Assembly (NCBI RefSeq): GCF_020283565.1
Contig: NC_060064.1
Location: 24,262,337-24,326,336, forward strand
Direction: 5' to 3'
Length of the DNA stretch: 64,000 nucleotides
Source: Trifolium pratense
Taxonomy: Eukaryota > Streptophyta > Magnoliopsida > Fabales > Fabaceae
In this document: positions 22,833-34,955 of the stretch, piece after piece
How positions within the stretch are numbered: the stretch's first letter is position 1
Layout: every line of letters starts with the position of its first letter
Program-made: the position numbers and the translations under genes
The notes under the pieces: model-generated
What the model saw: the letters and a program-made list of their open reading frames with translations, nothing else
Databases searched by the model: none
What the model was told of the DNA's origin: nothing

Positions 22833-23558
22833 GGAGAACATTTTTCACTATATATAGATGTAGTAATTGTAGGATTGCTACTTTGGATTTAATGATTCCA
22901 AAGTTGGTAAAGCTAGCGATAATAATCACCATTTCAAACAGGTGTCGTCTATGGAGGAAATTGAAGGTGAATACTGGCGCATAATAGAGCAACCGACCGA
23001 TGAGGTCGAGGTATTATTCTTTTGAAATATTGTTGGTTTTCAATGTAACATGCATAAGAAAACAGTTTATGCATCAATATATAATTTTTGTAGGTGTATT
23101 GTAGAGCTGAGTCAGCTGACTAGCAAACTAGAGACCTTAGAAGTGGTTTTCCAAACACATCGTCCTTAACTAGAGAATTTTGTATGCCATGATTGGCTGG
23201 AATCTTATTCAAATATGGACAAATTTGAATCACTCTTAGTTAAGGATGATGTCTTGTGAAAACCATTTCCTAGTCCTGTTTGTTTCCAAGTAAGCTCCAT
23301 AATACACCTACAAGTCATATATTGATACATAAATTGTTTTCTTAAGCATGTTATACATTGTAATCCAACAATGTTTTAATGGAATAATACCTCGACTTCA
23401 TCACTCGGTTGCTCTATTATCCGCCAGTATTCACCTTCTATTTCCTCCACAGACAGCACCCGTTTCTCATGGTGATTATTATTACTACCTTTATCATCTT
23501 TGCAATCATTGAATCCAAATTAGCAATGCTACATATACAACAGTTGTAGTGAAAAATA
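22833..23558. repeat. JMJ demethylase fragment as inverted repeat (copy B)
   Basis: Same arrangement as 12,521-13,226: a sense arm with MEEIEGEYWRIIEQPTDEVE, and a minus-strand arm whose first exon piece spans 23,391-23,519 with the donor at 23,390 (VEEIEGEYWRII...SDEVE). The second-exon piece (VYYG-like) is just beyond 'tgtag' near 23,310. Confidence 0.85.
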
Positions 23559-25104
23559 TACAGTAAAGCACTCTTCCGCCTAATACATAAATGAAGTTTG
23601 AAAAATATACAATCAAACAAAAGATAGATGACACCTACAAGTTAAATTGATGCTGTAATCCCCGACTTTTAGTTAATTTCTAGTTTTGTTCTATTAGGAA
23701 TTAATTATTTTGTGTGTTTGTGTTATTATTTAATTTTTTTATCATGTTAAACAATTAATTAACAGGAATTTAGAATTTAGAGTAGAAGGGACGAGATAGT
23801 GAAAATAAATAATTAAGTTATAATTACAGGACTTTAGGAAATTAACATAAGTGAAGATCTAGAAAAATAGAAAAAATAAGAAATTTAGAAGTAATTAACA
23901 TGAGATTATTTATATTTCATGGTTTTGGTTTATAGGTAAAATAGTTAGTAAGTCTTCTTGTGTTTTTTTCGATTGGTGTAAGAATCCATTAAAATGCATT
24001 ATTAGCATGTAATGGTCCCTATAAGAATTGTAAGGGTTAAGTACCCCTTGTACTCCTTATAATTTAAGTTTTACTTATAAAATAAAAATAAAAAATAAAT
24101 ATAGAGTAGAGTCCGGAGTTTAATTAGCGCGTAAAGAGAGGGATATGGGTTAGTAAAACGGTAGAGAAAGACGTCTTGGGTATATAAATCAATTTCTAAA
24201 TGTTTATGAGATTTTTCCTGGGTTTAAATCGCCGAAATCATTTTTTTTTTGGGTGTTTTAATTGAGTTTCGTGTTACTGTTCATGTTGTTCTTCGTGTTT
24301 GCATCGGTGCAAACCATCCTTGCACCGGTTCATATGGGTTTTGAGAGGTTTGCATCAGTGCAAGCCCTTCTTGTGTTGTTTGCATGGGTGCATCCCTGCT
24401 ATGCATCGATTCTTGTTTGTTCTTGGGTTGTTCATTTTTTCTTCTTGCATTGTTGGTGCATCCCTGTTATGCACTGGATCAACCATTCCCAGGTAGTCAT
24501 GCATCAGTTCAAGGCTCCCTGAGCCGACTCAAACTTTTCCAGAGTTGCCTTTCACTACAAGAAAACTGTCTTAAAGCGTCTGCCAAAATGAGACTCTAAA
24601 GGGCAAAAAACGGATGCTACAAGCGTTTTAGCGTCTACTTAGTGTCTACATCGTGGCAGACTCTTAAATGCCTGAAGCTAACAGTTGCGTCTAGTAGACG
24701 CTAGCTTAGAGTCCGCTTTAATAGACACTACGTTGAAGCTAGTGAACTGTATATAAGGCAGACGCTACTAGAGTCCGCTTTAGGTTGACGCCACTAATAT
24801 ATTTTGTTGTTATAAAACGTCACTTGTAGAGTCCGCTTGGCAGACGCTAATTTATTTATTTTTATTTTTTAATATAGAATTTTAATTAGCTAATGGAAAA
24901 TTAAAATCAACTAACAATTAGTATTTATGTATCTAAAATATAAATTCATCAATTCTTAACAGGACCATCTATTTCTCATAAAATGCAACAAAAAGTTCTA
25001 CATCTATAAAAATATATATCCCACAAAACATACAACACCAAAATATCCCACAAAATATATAACCTATCAAAATAGCTCTTAGATTTGACTTCAAAATAAC
25101 CCAC

Positions 25105-25300
25105 AAAGTCTACACACCTAAGGTTTACAACCAAGTGTCCGGTACCATAACACCTACCCCGAGACTTACCCCCAGAAACAGCTTTCCATATTTAAATTTT
25201 CTGTGATCATCACCCTCTTGAGTGTCACCAGTAGCACCACCATCAGTTTGTGCCATTTGGGTCAGATGTTCCCGATATTCATCCTATAAATCAACATGAG
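25105..25300 (-). pseudogene. En/Spm transposase-associated relic
   Basis: The minus strand reads DEYREHLTQMAQTDGGATGD and, in another frame, AVSGGKSRGRCYGTGHLVVN. The GGKxRGRxYGTGH pattern resembles the end of plant Ptta/En/Spm transposase-family proteins carried by CACTA elements. The two pieces are in different frames and no complete domain remains. The G+C-richer stretch at 28,090-28,250 could be its promoter side. Assignment rests on a short motif. Confidence 0.5.
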
Positions 25301-25679
25301 ACCAACATCAATAAATTTCAAGAGAATTTATATATATGTGAAAACTACAAACTGTGTTGACACACATTCATATAAGAGAAAATGAACAATATGTTGACAC
25401 ACAATTCAGTTAAGTTAAAAAAAAAACTATTGACCAGGTTCCAGATAACAGTCCTGACTCTTAACCAAACCAAAAGAGATCAACTTAGAGTAAGGAGCTA
25501 CAAAATCAGTTAAGTTGATTTGTTGCATGAATAGATTCCTTTTAAGTATATAAAAGTACTTTAGGCAACCTAATTTGATTGATGTAGCAGTAGAATCTAT
25601 TTTTTACTATGAAAGAGAAGCAGCCACTTGGAGGTTCTGCTAGCAACAGAAACTATAAGCAAACATTATAAACACACTG

Positions 25680-25830
25680 GTTCAGTTACAGTTTGGTTCC
25701 AGTTATTATAACAATGGTTCAGTTAATAAACTGTTTTTATAAACACAGTTTGGTTCTCAAACTTTATTATAAAGGTTCAGTTCAGTTTGGTTCAGTGTTT
25801 TGGTTTTTTTGAACACCCCTACTTAGAGAT
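25680..25830. repeat. hAT-like MITE fragment inside the CACTA element
   Basis: 'ggttcagttacagtttggtt' and 'aacacccctact' resemble the interior and one end of the TAGGGGTG-type elements seen at 6,656; only one end is recognisable. Confidence 0.4.
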
Positions 25831-27461
25831 CAACTTTAACCAATATATTTAATAAGAATATTCTTTATTGATGTTGATAACTATCTTCAGAGAACACAAG
25901 GTGATAGGATTAGTGTGGAATGAAAAACCACCAAGATGTGAATATTTTACAAAATGAATCTTTTACCTACCTCACCCCATTTCAGTGGATATGTTGGTGG
26001 AGCTGCTGGTTTTACCATACATGTTGGTCGATGCAGATTGAGTAGACGTATTATAATCAGAATATGACCGAAAAACTAGTTAATAAATTAGAGAAGTGCT
26101 TAAGACTGATATAATCAATAAGCAAAAACTAGTGAATGCAATTGCCCTCCCACCAAACCTCCAACTTACAAAGAACCCAACCAACAAACACATTACTATC
26201 ACTATCAAATGCATAATAACGGGACACCAAACAACACAGCAAAAGCAAAATAACAGATGAGACACAAATTTTCATTTTCATAAGTTACTATACAAAAGAG
26301 GAGTGTTTGAACTTACTTTAGAACATATAGATATAGATGTCAATAACTTGCAAATCAGCACATGCCATGCCTTTCCTATGTAAACCATGACTCTCTGCAA
26401 ATACAAATCATAACCATGACTCTCAATTGGGCATCTCTTTTGACACTAACATGATTTATCTTACGTGTATACTTCCATAAAAACTAAAAAGAGTGGTTTC
26501 TCTTACTGCTAATAAAATTTTATCAGCACTTCTTTTTGGAGAAACAAATCCAGAAAATAAGGTTAAAGTAGAGAAATATATGAATTAGATAATAACAAAA
26601 AATAAATATCAGAGGATTAAATTTGCAAACCTAGAGGAATAGAAATGCAACAGCAGGTTCTTGAAGCACATAAGAACATAAAACTGAAGATTAATGAATA
26701 GAATACATTGCAAAAGGGTTCTTGAAGCATATAAGAACATAAAATACTTACCCTAGCAGACTTGTAAAGAAAAGCCATAAGATACTTTGGCATAACTTCA
26801 TCCATAGAAATTCCAATTCATTCGGTGAACACATAGATCTATCACAGTATCAAATTGATTTAATCAAATTAACCGAACATAAAGAGCGAGTTACAAGAAA
26901 AATAATCAAGTGAATAAACAGGGAGATAGAGAAGGGAGAAAATAAAATAGAATTAGCCATTTTGTTAACATTTTCTTTCAATTGATTTCATAACCAAGAT
27001 TTGGTCTAAAACATGACACTACACAACTCCAATGCAATTACACCACATAACATAGTAAGAGACATGTTTGGCCTAGTAGTAAGTAAGCTTATTTTTACCA
27101 TATCAATATATAAAGAATACTAATACAGTGAGAAGGAAAAAGAGAGAGAGGCCTAGAATAGAGACATTGCAAAATGAAGTTTGGCAATAGCCTCACAACT
27201 GAATGATGAAAGAAGGTATCCTTACAAATGGGAACCAAGTTGAATTCTTCATCCATTTTCATTTTGTGATTCATGTTTTCACCACAACAGCCACAATCCA
27301 TATCCACTCAATAAACCTACACAAGAGAAAAATTGGGTCAAAAAGACAACTATAAATGAATAACAACTCTTGTGATCAACACCAAACTAGTATAGTCACA
27401 TAAGCATAGTCACATAGTGTGTGTGAGTACAAACTAGTAACGTTGCAAGAAACAAATACAA

Positions 27462-27581
27462 ATGGAGATAAATGGTGAGATAAGAGTATCAAAGTTCAAG
27501 AGGGTTTGTGTGTTTTGTGTGAGTAGCCCCGGCAAGAAAAGTAGCTATCAAGATGCTGCCATTCAACTTGGAAACAAATTG
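27462..27581 (+). pseudogene. LOG: Captured LOG (LONELY GUY) exon 1
   Basis: ATG at 27,462 opens 40 codons containing [20 protein letters not shown] and [12 protein letters not shown], followed immediately by a splice donor (ttg|gtatat). This is the first exon of LOG proteins, cytosolic phosphoribohydrolases that release active cytokinin from its nucleotide. The usual CVFCGSS is CVFCVSS here. Later exons with the PGGxGTxxE catalytic motif are absent. About 100 bp of leader-like sequence ('aacaaatacaa') precedes the ATG, so upstream host DNA was captured too. It lies on the + strand inside the CACTA element; splicing to downstream element sequence is possible but not shown. Confidence 0.9.
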
Positions 27582-27589
27582 GTATATAC

Positions 27590-28090
27590 TTTATTCATTT
27601 TCTCCCCTGTTTTTTTTTATGTTCTACAAAAAGGATTTCTTTTTCTTATTTCTTTTTTTATAGTTATTAGTTGCTGTTCAAATATTTAAACTTTATGAAA
27701 AGACATATTCAATATTTCAGTTGGGTCAATTCCTTATGTTCATAACATGTTTGTTGATAGTTCTAACTTAAAAAAACTATGTCTTTCTTTCTTTTGGTTA
27801 ACTTAGTTTCTAACATAACACAGAAATTAACTAACTCATCCAAACAACTAGCTTAAATTCAACACAAAGATTAAATTCAACATAATAACTTAAATTCAAC
27901 ACAAAGATTAAATTCAATACAGTATAGAAGAATACCTAACAACAAAACAACAAGCTTTTTTAAAATAGCAACCAAGTACAACTATACAAGTGGTACTTAG
28001 AAGAGTCACAATACAGAATACATGGAAACAGAAGGGAATCCAAACATGCACTAACTCAAAATTAAAAGAACAAGAGTTAAGGAACTAACT
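27590..28090. other. CACTA interior, no gene seen
   Basis: Intron-like T-rich sequence after the LOG donor (27,590-27,720), then tandem 'aaattcaacacaaagatta'-type repeats near 27,850-27,920. No coding domain recognised. Confidence 0.5.
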
Positions 28091-29154
28091 TGTTGACTGT
28101 GAGAGCTTCTTCGATGGCGGAATGGACGGCGGAAGTGAACGGCGTAAGTGGACGGCGAAGTGATTGTTCTTCAACGGAATGAACGCGGAATAGGGTTAAG
28201 GTTCAGGAACGGCGAAGATGTTTTGTTTGTGTTCTTTGAGATTTGGGGAAAAAAAAGGAAAATTATTTTAAGACATATAATAAATTAAATGATATACTCC
28301 GTATTCTATCAGTAAGAATGAAATTGCCCTAAAAAAAAGTGAAAAGAAAAAAAAAAAAAGGGGGAAAATGAAAAATTGGGAAATTTTTTTGGCGCTTAAC
28401 AAATAATTTAATTTTTATTTAATTTATTATTTATGACTAGAGTCCGCCTCAGCAGATTCTAAGATGAGGGATTTCTTTATTTTTACTTAGCGTCTCAGTA
28501 GTGTCTCTGAAAGCAGACACTAATTATAATTATTCAATTAAAATAAAGATTTAAAAAATAAAACCAGTAGCGTCTACCAGTTAGACTTAAAGCGGACTCT
28601 AGTAACGTTTGTGTCGGGGCAGACGCTAAATAATTTGAAGCTAATCAGCAGTTTTGTTGTAGTGTTTGCACCGGTGCAACTTTGCCAGAAAATTATTTTC
28701 TCGAAGTTGTTTTGAAAATCGATAATTAAGCTTTTCTAGAGTTTTAAAGAAATTATGTTTTGTTACGGGGCTCTATTAATGCCTGTTTTTTTTTAAAAAA
28801 AAAATTAATAAAGTCGATTAATCCCTTTCTGTTACTAATTAACATAAATTTTTAGCAAGTTCTAAATGATCTTAAAATAAAAATGTCCGTGTTGGGAACT
28901 GTTTGAATATTAATAAATAATTTATAAGTTATTAATTGATGATGTTTAAGCTGTTGAGTATTATGAATTAATTTATAAGTAAGCTGTTGCTATTTATGTT
29001 GTTATAAGCCGTTGTTTATAAGCCATTGATCATTGATTTAGTTCTTTTAATTAGTTGATTTTAGTAGTTGTTTAAATTGATGTTGTTGAGTAAAAAATAT
29101 GATCATGCATTCGTCCATGAATCTAAGCCGTTGATAAGCCGTTGAAGAGTGTTT

Positions 29155-29786
29155 TAGGGATGGCAATGGGTAGGGTATGGGTAGGGTACTATAGTACCCA
29201 TCCCCATACCCGCAGATTGAAAAAATACCCGTACCCATCCCCATACCCGCGTGGGTAACAACTTTTGCCCCCGTCCCCATACCCTATGGGTACCTAGGTA
29301 CCCATACCCGTATCCGTTACCCGCATTTTTACTAAAAATAAATTGATCAATTATAAAATATCATATAATTTTAATAGAATTAAAAAAATTTCAAAGATTT
29401 TAATATTGACTAATGAAAATTATAAACAAAATTATTACTAACTTTATGTTAAAGTTCATATTTATGTTAAATATTCACATTATTTTTATATTATGTTATA
29501 AATAAATATTTTTATTAAAAATATGTAATAGTTTAGTAGAGATGTATTGTTTTAAATTGATTTACATATATTAGAATATAATAATATAAATAAAATAAAT
29601 AAATATATATTATGCGGGTATGGGGCGGGGTGGGTACTAAGGTACCCGTACCCGCACCCATACCCGTTCATTTTTGCGGGTAATTACCCATACTCGTGCC
29701 CGTACCCAAAATGCGGGTTTTTACCCTACCCGTTATGGGTAATTTTTGTGGGTACCCTCTGGTTATGGGTCAAATTGCCATCCCTA
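29155..29786. mobile_element. hAT-like non-autonomous element (copy B only)
   Basis: Terminal repeats TAGGGATGGCAAT and ATTGCCATCCCTA. Eight-base duplications GAGTGTTT lie at 29,147-29,154 and 29,787-29,794, and copies A and C have a single 'gaagagtgttttctgg' at the same place. Subterminal stretches are dense in 'tacccgtaccc' and 'gggtatgggtaggg'. It is 632 bp with an AT-rich core and no transposase frame. Confidence 0.93.
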
Positions 29787-30356
29787 GAGTGTTTTCTGGA
29801 AAATAATTCTGACCTCCGCCCTTGATACCACATGCATCTAGAGAGTGTGTTGCATTGCATCACATTATGTTTGTAATTATTGAATATAATTTTTATGCTT
29901 GAATTGTTTTTATTTTCAATAATTCTATCTTGAGTTACTACATGATGTTAGTTTAATTATTTCGTTATGTTTTATCCTTAAAAGAAGATAATGTGTTTTT
30001 TACTATTTCTTGGATTATTTTAAATTCAGTAATCTTTTGTGACTGTGTTACTCACCCCTTGTTATTTCCCTTTCTAGCTTGGCCCTACGATGTACAATCG
30101 TATATTTTCAGGTAGATGATTATCCTTAGTCGCTGAGTCCGGAGATGGCATTAGGAGGCTGTCAAAATTTATCGCTTTCAGTTATGTGGAGTCTATGCTA
30201 GGATATTTTTTGGGGAAACTATATTTTAATTCAGTTGTTCAATTTCATTAAGGATTTCTGGATCGTGTTTTTCTTTTTTTCGAGACACCGTGATCTAAAC
30301 TTGGAGATTAGTTATTTGGTTTATTTTTAGTTCCGCCGCATAAATTTTGTTTGGTT

Positions 30357-30752
30357 GTTTGGTAACACAAATAAGCTAGCTTATAGCTTATTATATGAGC
30401 TTATAAGCTTGTTTCAAAAAATTAGAAGTGTTTGGTAACAAGCTTTTTGTACTAGCTTATAGCTTTTTTTCAGATGCTATTTCAAGTAGCATTTGAGCTT
30501 ATAGCTTATAGCTTTTTACACTTTATTCCATTTTTACCCTTTAATTTAATAACTACCCACTCTAAAAAATAAACTACCCACTATCAATTATGTAATTTTA
30601 TATTTTATAACCACTTTAAAAGCTAATTTTACCAAACACTTTAATTTCAATAAGCTAGCTTTTCAGCTATCAGCTATAAGCTAGCTTTTCAGCTATCAGC
30701 TAGCTTATCAGCTATCAGCTAGCTTATAGCTTATTTTTACCAAACAGACCCT
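30357..30752. mobile_element. 396-bp foldback element (copy B only)
   Basis: Absent from copies A and C ('tttggttgagtatgtgtg'). Its ends 'gtttggtaacacaaataagc' and 'ttatttttaccaaac' are inverted repeats, followed inward by many 'agctataagctagctta' repeats that are largely self-complementary. The right end carries an extra 'agaccct' that the left lacks, and no target duplication can be assigned, so the superfamily is open. Confidence 0.8.
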
Positions 30753-30947
30753 GAGTATGTGTGACACCTTTTTTAAATAAATGAAGTTATTTTGATAATT
30801 AAAATCAGTGGGGTTTAGAGGGTGTTACATATGCTACCTGACTTGCCATGGATTGTTTTTGAAGCAATCTAGTATACATAAATGGAAGAATAAAAATGAC
30901 ATTACTTTATGCAATTATATATACTTAAAATTTTATTCAACATGTTA

Positions 30948-31458
30948 GTGTTTCTATCAATATACCGCATCATATTTTTTGGTTTTAATCCTCTTATTCA
31001 CGGGAGAAGGGGATCCCGGTAATACAGAGTTCTGCTGCAAGGTACGTTAAGGTTGGCCAATAATTGTTCCCATTAGAAAATAAACTCGGGTTCTCCCGTA
31101 CGATTCGTCTTATGGGAGCTCATCCACTTAATCCCAATGTCTTTGGTTCAGACCACATCATATTAAAAATTTATCGTATCCTTTCTTTGTACCTTTCATA
31201 ATGCACGTTGGAATTGATAAATTGGGTTTGATAAATTGTTAGCAGTTGTTAACATATCTAAGCAATTAAGACATAAGACATATAAGAAACTATACATGTT
31301 TGATGTAAAGGAACATAAGACATGGCAACAAGTAAAAAAAATGTAAAACAATACTAAATTTAAGTAAACTTGGCCCTCACCATCACTTATAAACAAAATG
31401 TCTCAATGGATATAATAGAAGACAAAGGAAGGATAAAATAATACAGAAACGTTACATA
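30948..31458. mobile_element. Insertion shared by copies B and C, unknown type (copy B)
   Basis: Absent from copy A ('catgttatacatgtcat'). It is bounded by GTTA on both sides, with 'gtttcta' at the left and 'cagaaac' at the right as possible short inverted ends. It includes a more complex G+C-richer part at 31,005-31,160. In copy C that part is an open minus-strand frame (see 41,988-42,192). Origin unrecognised. Confidence 0.6.
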
Positions 31459-31874
31459 TACATGTCATATAATTAAGAGCATTGCTTTATCGTGACAATT
31501 TTGTGAGCATTGCTTCTAATTAAGCGCATCATCTAAAGTGAATTCACATGATTACACTCATAATAAACAATTTCATGAGTAGTTCGTGATGAATATAATC
31601 GAGGAATAGCAATGCTACACTCATGATAAGCAAATGGACAACTAAAGGGAATTCACATGATTACTGTCATTCTTGATGCCTACAATTTACAATTCCAAGT
31701 CCAAATAATGCAAATATTTTTTATAAAAATCAGTATATACCGATGACAGTCTGTCATATGATAATTTTAGTAGTATTTTAATAATTTCTTGGTAAGTACC
31801 TAAGTATTTTAGCTCAATTGAAGAAGGTACAATAGTTTGAAGAAAAAACACAAAACAAGGTGAAAATGCTAATC
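31459..31874. other. Unit end of copy B, no gene
   Basis: Collinear with 15,442-15,852 of copy A. No coding domain seen. Confidence 0.6.
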
Positions 31875-32526
31875 CAAGGTTTTAAATTGCGGCTGTGGTC
31901 GCGGATGCGATAACGGTTGCAGTTGTTGCGAATGCGATTATTGTGGTTGCTACAACGCGCAATGCGACTGTTGCGGCGTGAAATCATTTTGAAATTTCAC
32001 AAGCTATATAAAATGAAACTACTATGTAACTTCACTATTTATCCGCCGTTGCATAATCTTAGTTTATTCCATAACCACTGATTTGAATGTTCTTAAAATA
32101 CACCGTTGAGAGATTGTTAAAAATAAGATTTTTCATTACATTTGACATAAATTAGAATTTGAAGTGATGGGCAACGAAAGAATATCCATTTAATGACAAA
32201 TCCGGTCCGATGGTTGTTCTTCACTAACCACAAGGATATAGGGACTATATATTTCATCTTTGGTGTCATTGCTGTAGTGATGGGCACATGCTTATCAGTA
32301 TTGATTCGAATGGAATTAGCACGACCTGGCGATCAAATTCTTGGTTCATAAATTTTATTTTTTGGTGAGAAAATTTGAACTAACATCGCGGAAAACGTCT
32401 GATGCGATTACGATGTGCCCGTACACCTGAATTAAGATCACACCGTAATTGCGGAGCGATGCTATTGCGGAGGTACCCGCATCAGCAATACTGCTGCCTT
32501 AATGCGGACCGCAATTTAAAACCTTG
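31875..32526. mobile_element. CAAGG-type MITE with cox1 insert (copy C)
   Basis: CAAGGTTTTAAATTGCGG at 31,875 and 'gcaatttaaaaccttg' ending at 32,526. Same internal structure as 15,853-16,491, including the cox1 segment. The left G-rich part is slightly longer ('ggctgtggtcgcgg'). Confidence 0.87.
32193..32345 (+). pseudogene. cox1: Mitochondrial cox1 5' fragment (copy C)
   Basis: Fifty-one open codons ([20 protein letters not shown], then [31 protein letters not shown]). It keeps the RPGDQ residues expected for cox1 that copies A and B have lost, so it is the copy closest to the mitochondrial source at that position. Only the N-terminal tenth of the protein is present. Confidence 0.93.
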
Positions 32527-32736
32527 ACAGGATCCGTCATGCCACAATGGGATCAGCAAAAATAATAATTTTTCAGCTTAACTGAATTCATCGTGCCATG
32601 ATGGGCTTCCATGATGCCATAATGAAGACTTGATTAGAGCGTGTTTTTCACAATAAATAGAGGTCCGGGTCTCAAGGATTTGACACACCGGAATTGAGAG
32701 AAGCAAAAGTGGCTAGGAATACTATGTTTTATTATA

Positions 32737-33030
32737 CTTCCTTCGGTTGTTTTTATAAGGATCACTTTGGATAAAAAAATTGGTCATTTTTATAAGAATT
32801 TTGACCAATTTTCAAATGTTTTAATGTTTAATTTCACTTATGCCCTTATTTATTATGAGAGATAATATTAAAAATAAGTAAGTAGGTTGAAGAAAGAGTA
32901 ATTAAACAAGGGTATACATGGAATCAATTTAAATTTGCAAGAGTATTAAATATAAATAACTATGTAAAATGTGATTTCTTGATCTATGTAATTTTGTCAA
33001 AGTATTCCTTATAAAAATGACCGGAGTGAG
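32737..33030. mobile_element. Stowaway-like MITE (copy C)
   Basis: Ends 'cttccttcggttg' and 'gaccggagtgag', TA on each side; sister of 6,180-6,457 and 16,702-16,995. Confidence 0.82.
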
Positions 33031-33218
33031 TATATTTTTGACTGGATGAATGAATTGTTATGTATGCACGCTGCAAAAATACTGTTATACTATTTAAGAT
33101 GGACAAATTTTTTTGTCAAACTAAGTCTTATAAAAATGGATAATTTTTATGTCAAACCAAGTGTTATAAAAATGGATGGAGGGAGTATACGTAAGTAGAA
33201 ATCACCTAACATTTCCGT

Positions 33219-33592
33219 TAGGGGTGGGCAACAAAATCAAAAAACTGAACCACAACTTACAGTTTTGAAACTGAACTCAAACAATTCAGTTATTATTGGT
33301 TCAGTTTGCTTTAATAGTTTGATTTAGTTTCGATTTTTTTGTTTAAAAATTCCTAATATTTAATTTGATTTTCTTATATTTTTTTCAAAGGTACTAATAA
33401 TAACAATACGATTAAAAAAAATATAGTAAATTTTAATTTCTTAAAAGTTAGTTATGAGCTTTGCTTTGGAATCATAAAATCAAACCATTTTAACAGTTCG
33501 GTTCAGTTCGAAAGACAAACAGTTAAACTACTATGACTTTTGAAAACAGTTTGGTTTGGTTTTCCTCCATAACCGAACCAGGCCCACCCCTA
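33219..33592. mobile_element. TAGGGGTGGGC-ended hAT-like MITE (copy C)
   Basis: Full-length sister of 6,656-7,038, with 'taggggtgggca' and 'gcccacccccta'-type ends and the 'cagttcggttcagttcg' interior retained. Confidence 0.72.
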
Positions 33593-33651
33593 ATTCCCAT
33601 TAGAATAGGGAAAAAAAAAGAAACAAGTTACGGATATAAGTCCACTTTGTA

Positions 33652-34180
33652 GGGAAAAGCTTGATATCATATCCAAGAAACTATTAAGTTTTGATGATCT
33701 CTTCAACTTTTCGGTGGTTTGCAAGGAATGGAGCGCATTTCAAAAAAAATTATTGGAGAAAATTCCTAGAATCACAATCATCGATGTTTATGCAAACTAC
33801 TAGGTATGCAGAAAGGTTTTACTATTTATATAACATATCCAAAAAATGAGCTTACAGCTCTAAGATGAGTTATTTTTGGGGTTTATCTTATTGTGGTTCA
33901 TCTAGTGGATATCTGATCATGATCAGTGCGAACAATACACCTTTCATATTGTTGACACCTTTCAAGAATAGATATCCACTAAATGAACAACAATAAGATA
34001 AACCCAAAAATAACTCATCTTAGAGCTGTAAGCTCGTTTTTTTGGGTATGTTATAAAAATAATAAAACCTTTTTGCATATGTAGTAGTTTGCACAATCAT
34101 CGATGATTGTGATTTTAGGAATTTTCGCCAATAATTTTTTTGAACGACCCTCCACTCCTTGCAAACCCCAAGAAGTGGAC
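33652..34180. repeat. F-box/DUF295 pseudogene inverted repeat (copy C)
   Basis: The sense arm 33,702-33,914 pairs with 33,970-34,180; loop about 55 nt. The F-box reading (KKLLSFDDLFNFSVVCKEWS) begins at about 33,655 and is nearly identical to copy B, with 'caaaaaaaattattgg' replacing the copy A sequence. Confidence 0.85.
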
Positions 34181-34601
34181 AAATATATTCTAGATAATAA
34201 GTTCATTATAAAGTAGTAGATGATATCTTAAAGAAATTTCTTCTTATATATATACAATCATATATAATTAGTCATAAGAGGTAAAAAAAAAAAAATTACA
34301 ACTAACCTCAGAAAAAGTGACTTTCATCTTTGCAAGTAGAGTTACTAAGCTTTGATGACTTGACGAAAATATTGCAAAAAATTGAACATTATCATCCCAA
34401 GTGGTTCTGAAATCAACAAGAAACCGTTATAACAAAATATAAGACTCTATTCTAATATGTGCAATTTAAAGTGCCTTAAGAAATGCTCAAAAGATTTATT
34501 TTGTAGATATCTTCCAAGTGAGCATGAAATAACCACCAAACAACATAAAATTTCAATAAATTCATTTACATAATATTTGGTGTCATCGTTAGCAAAAATT
34601 A

Positions 34602-34734
34602 GTCTCGTTAGCTTAGCTCAATTGGCAGGAACATTGTATTACAAGGATCGGGATTTGAACCCTGATCATCCCACTTATTCACTTTAAGGGTGGAATTTCT
34701 AGCCACAAGATTACTTGACAAAAAAAATAATTAA
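34602..34734 (+). mobile_element. tRNA-derived SINE (copy C)
   Basis: Third copy of the SINE, with CAAAAATTA at 34,593-34,601 and 34,735-34,743. The A box is 'tagctcaattgg', the B box 'gatttgaaccc'. Confidence 0.9.
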
Positions 34735-34955
34735 CAAAAATTAAGCCTAAAATAATTTCACACTATAACACTTTAGTAAAACAATATACATTAGTGTTAC
34801 TTCAAGAGATTTACAAAAATTATCAACAAAAATAAACGAGATTTACAAAAAATAATATTTTATGCTCAAATCTTGAGAATATATAATTTAAAGTTGCATA
34901 TGATTCTCACATAAATTAATAACCAAATATATATATAGGATTTTACAAAATAAAT

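Larger units (their letters stand above)
24553..28664. mobile_element. CACTA (En/Spm) element carrying a LOG exon
   Basis: Ends CACTACAAGAAAACTG and, inverted, CACTACAACAAAACTG. Flanked by TTT on both sides (24,550-24,552 and 28,665-28,667), while copy C at the same position has a single 'gcctttgcaccgg', so the 3-bp duplication typical of CACTA elements is proven by an empty site. Subterminal regions at both ends have many direct and inverted copies of 'agcgtctgcc', 'gcagacgct' and 'gagtccgcttta'. The element is 4,112 bp and has no intact transposase, so it is non-autonomous. It contains a transposase-like relic (about 25,105-25,300, minus) and a captured LOG first exon (27,462, plus). Confidence 0.93.
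23654..30829. mobile_element. Solo LTR of copy B, split by three later insertions
   Basis: TGTAATCCCCGAC at 23,654 and GGGTGTTACA at 30,829. Removing the CACTA element with one TTT, the hAT-like element with one octamer and the 396-bp foldback leaves 2,025 bp, exactly the length of the copy A and copy C LTRs. All three insertions are therefore younger than the unit duplication. Confidence 0.85.

Noticed and set aside
27095..27307. Cys-rich minus-strand frame (MDMDCGCCGENMNHKMKMDE)
   Set aside because: Looked like a metal-binding peptide at first, but it has no extended family pattern and a low-complexity end; no support for a gene.
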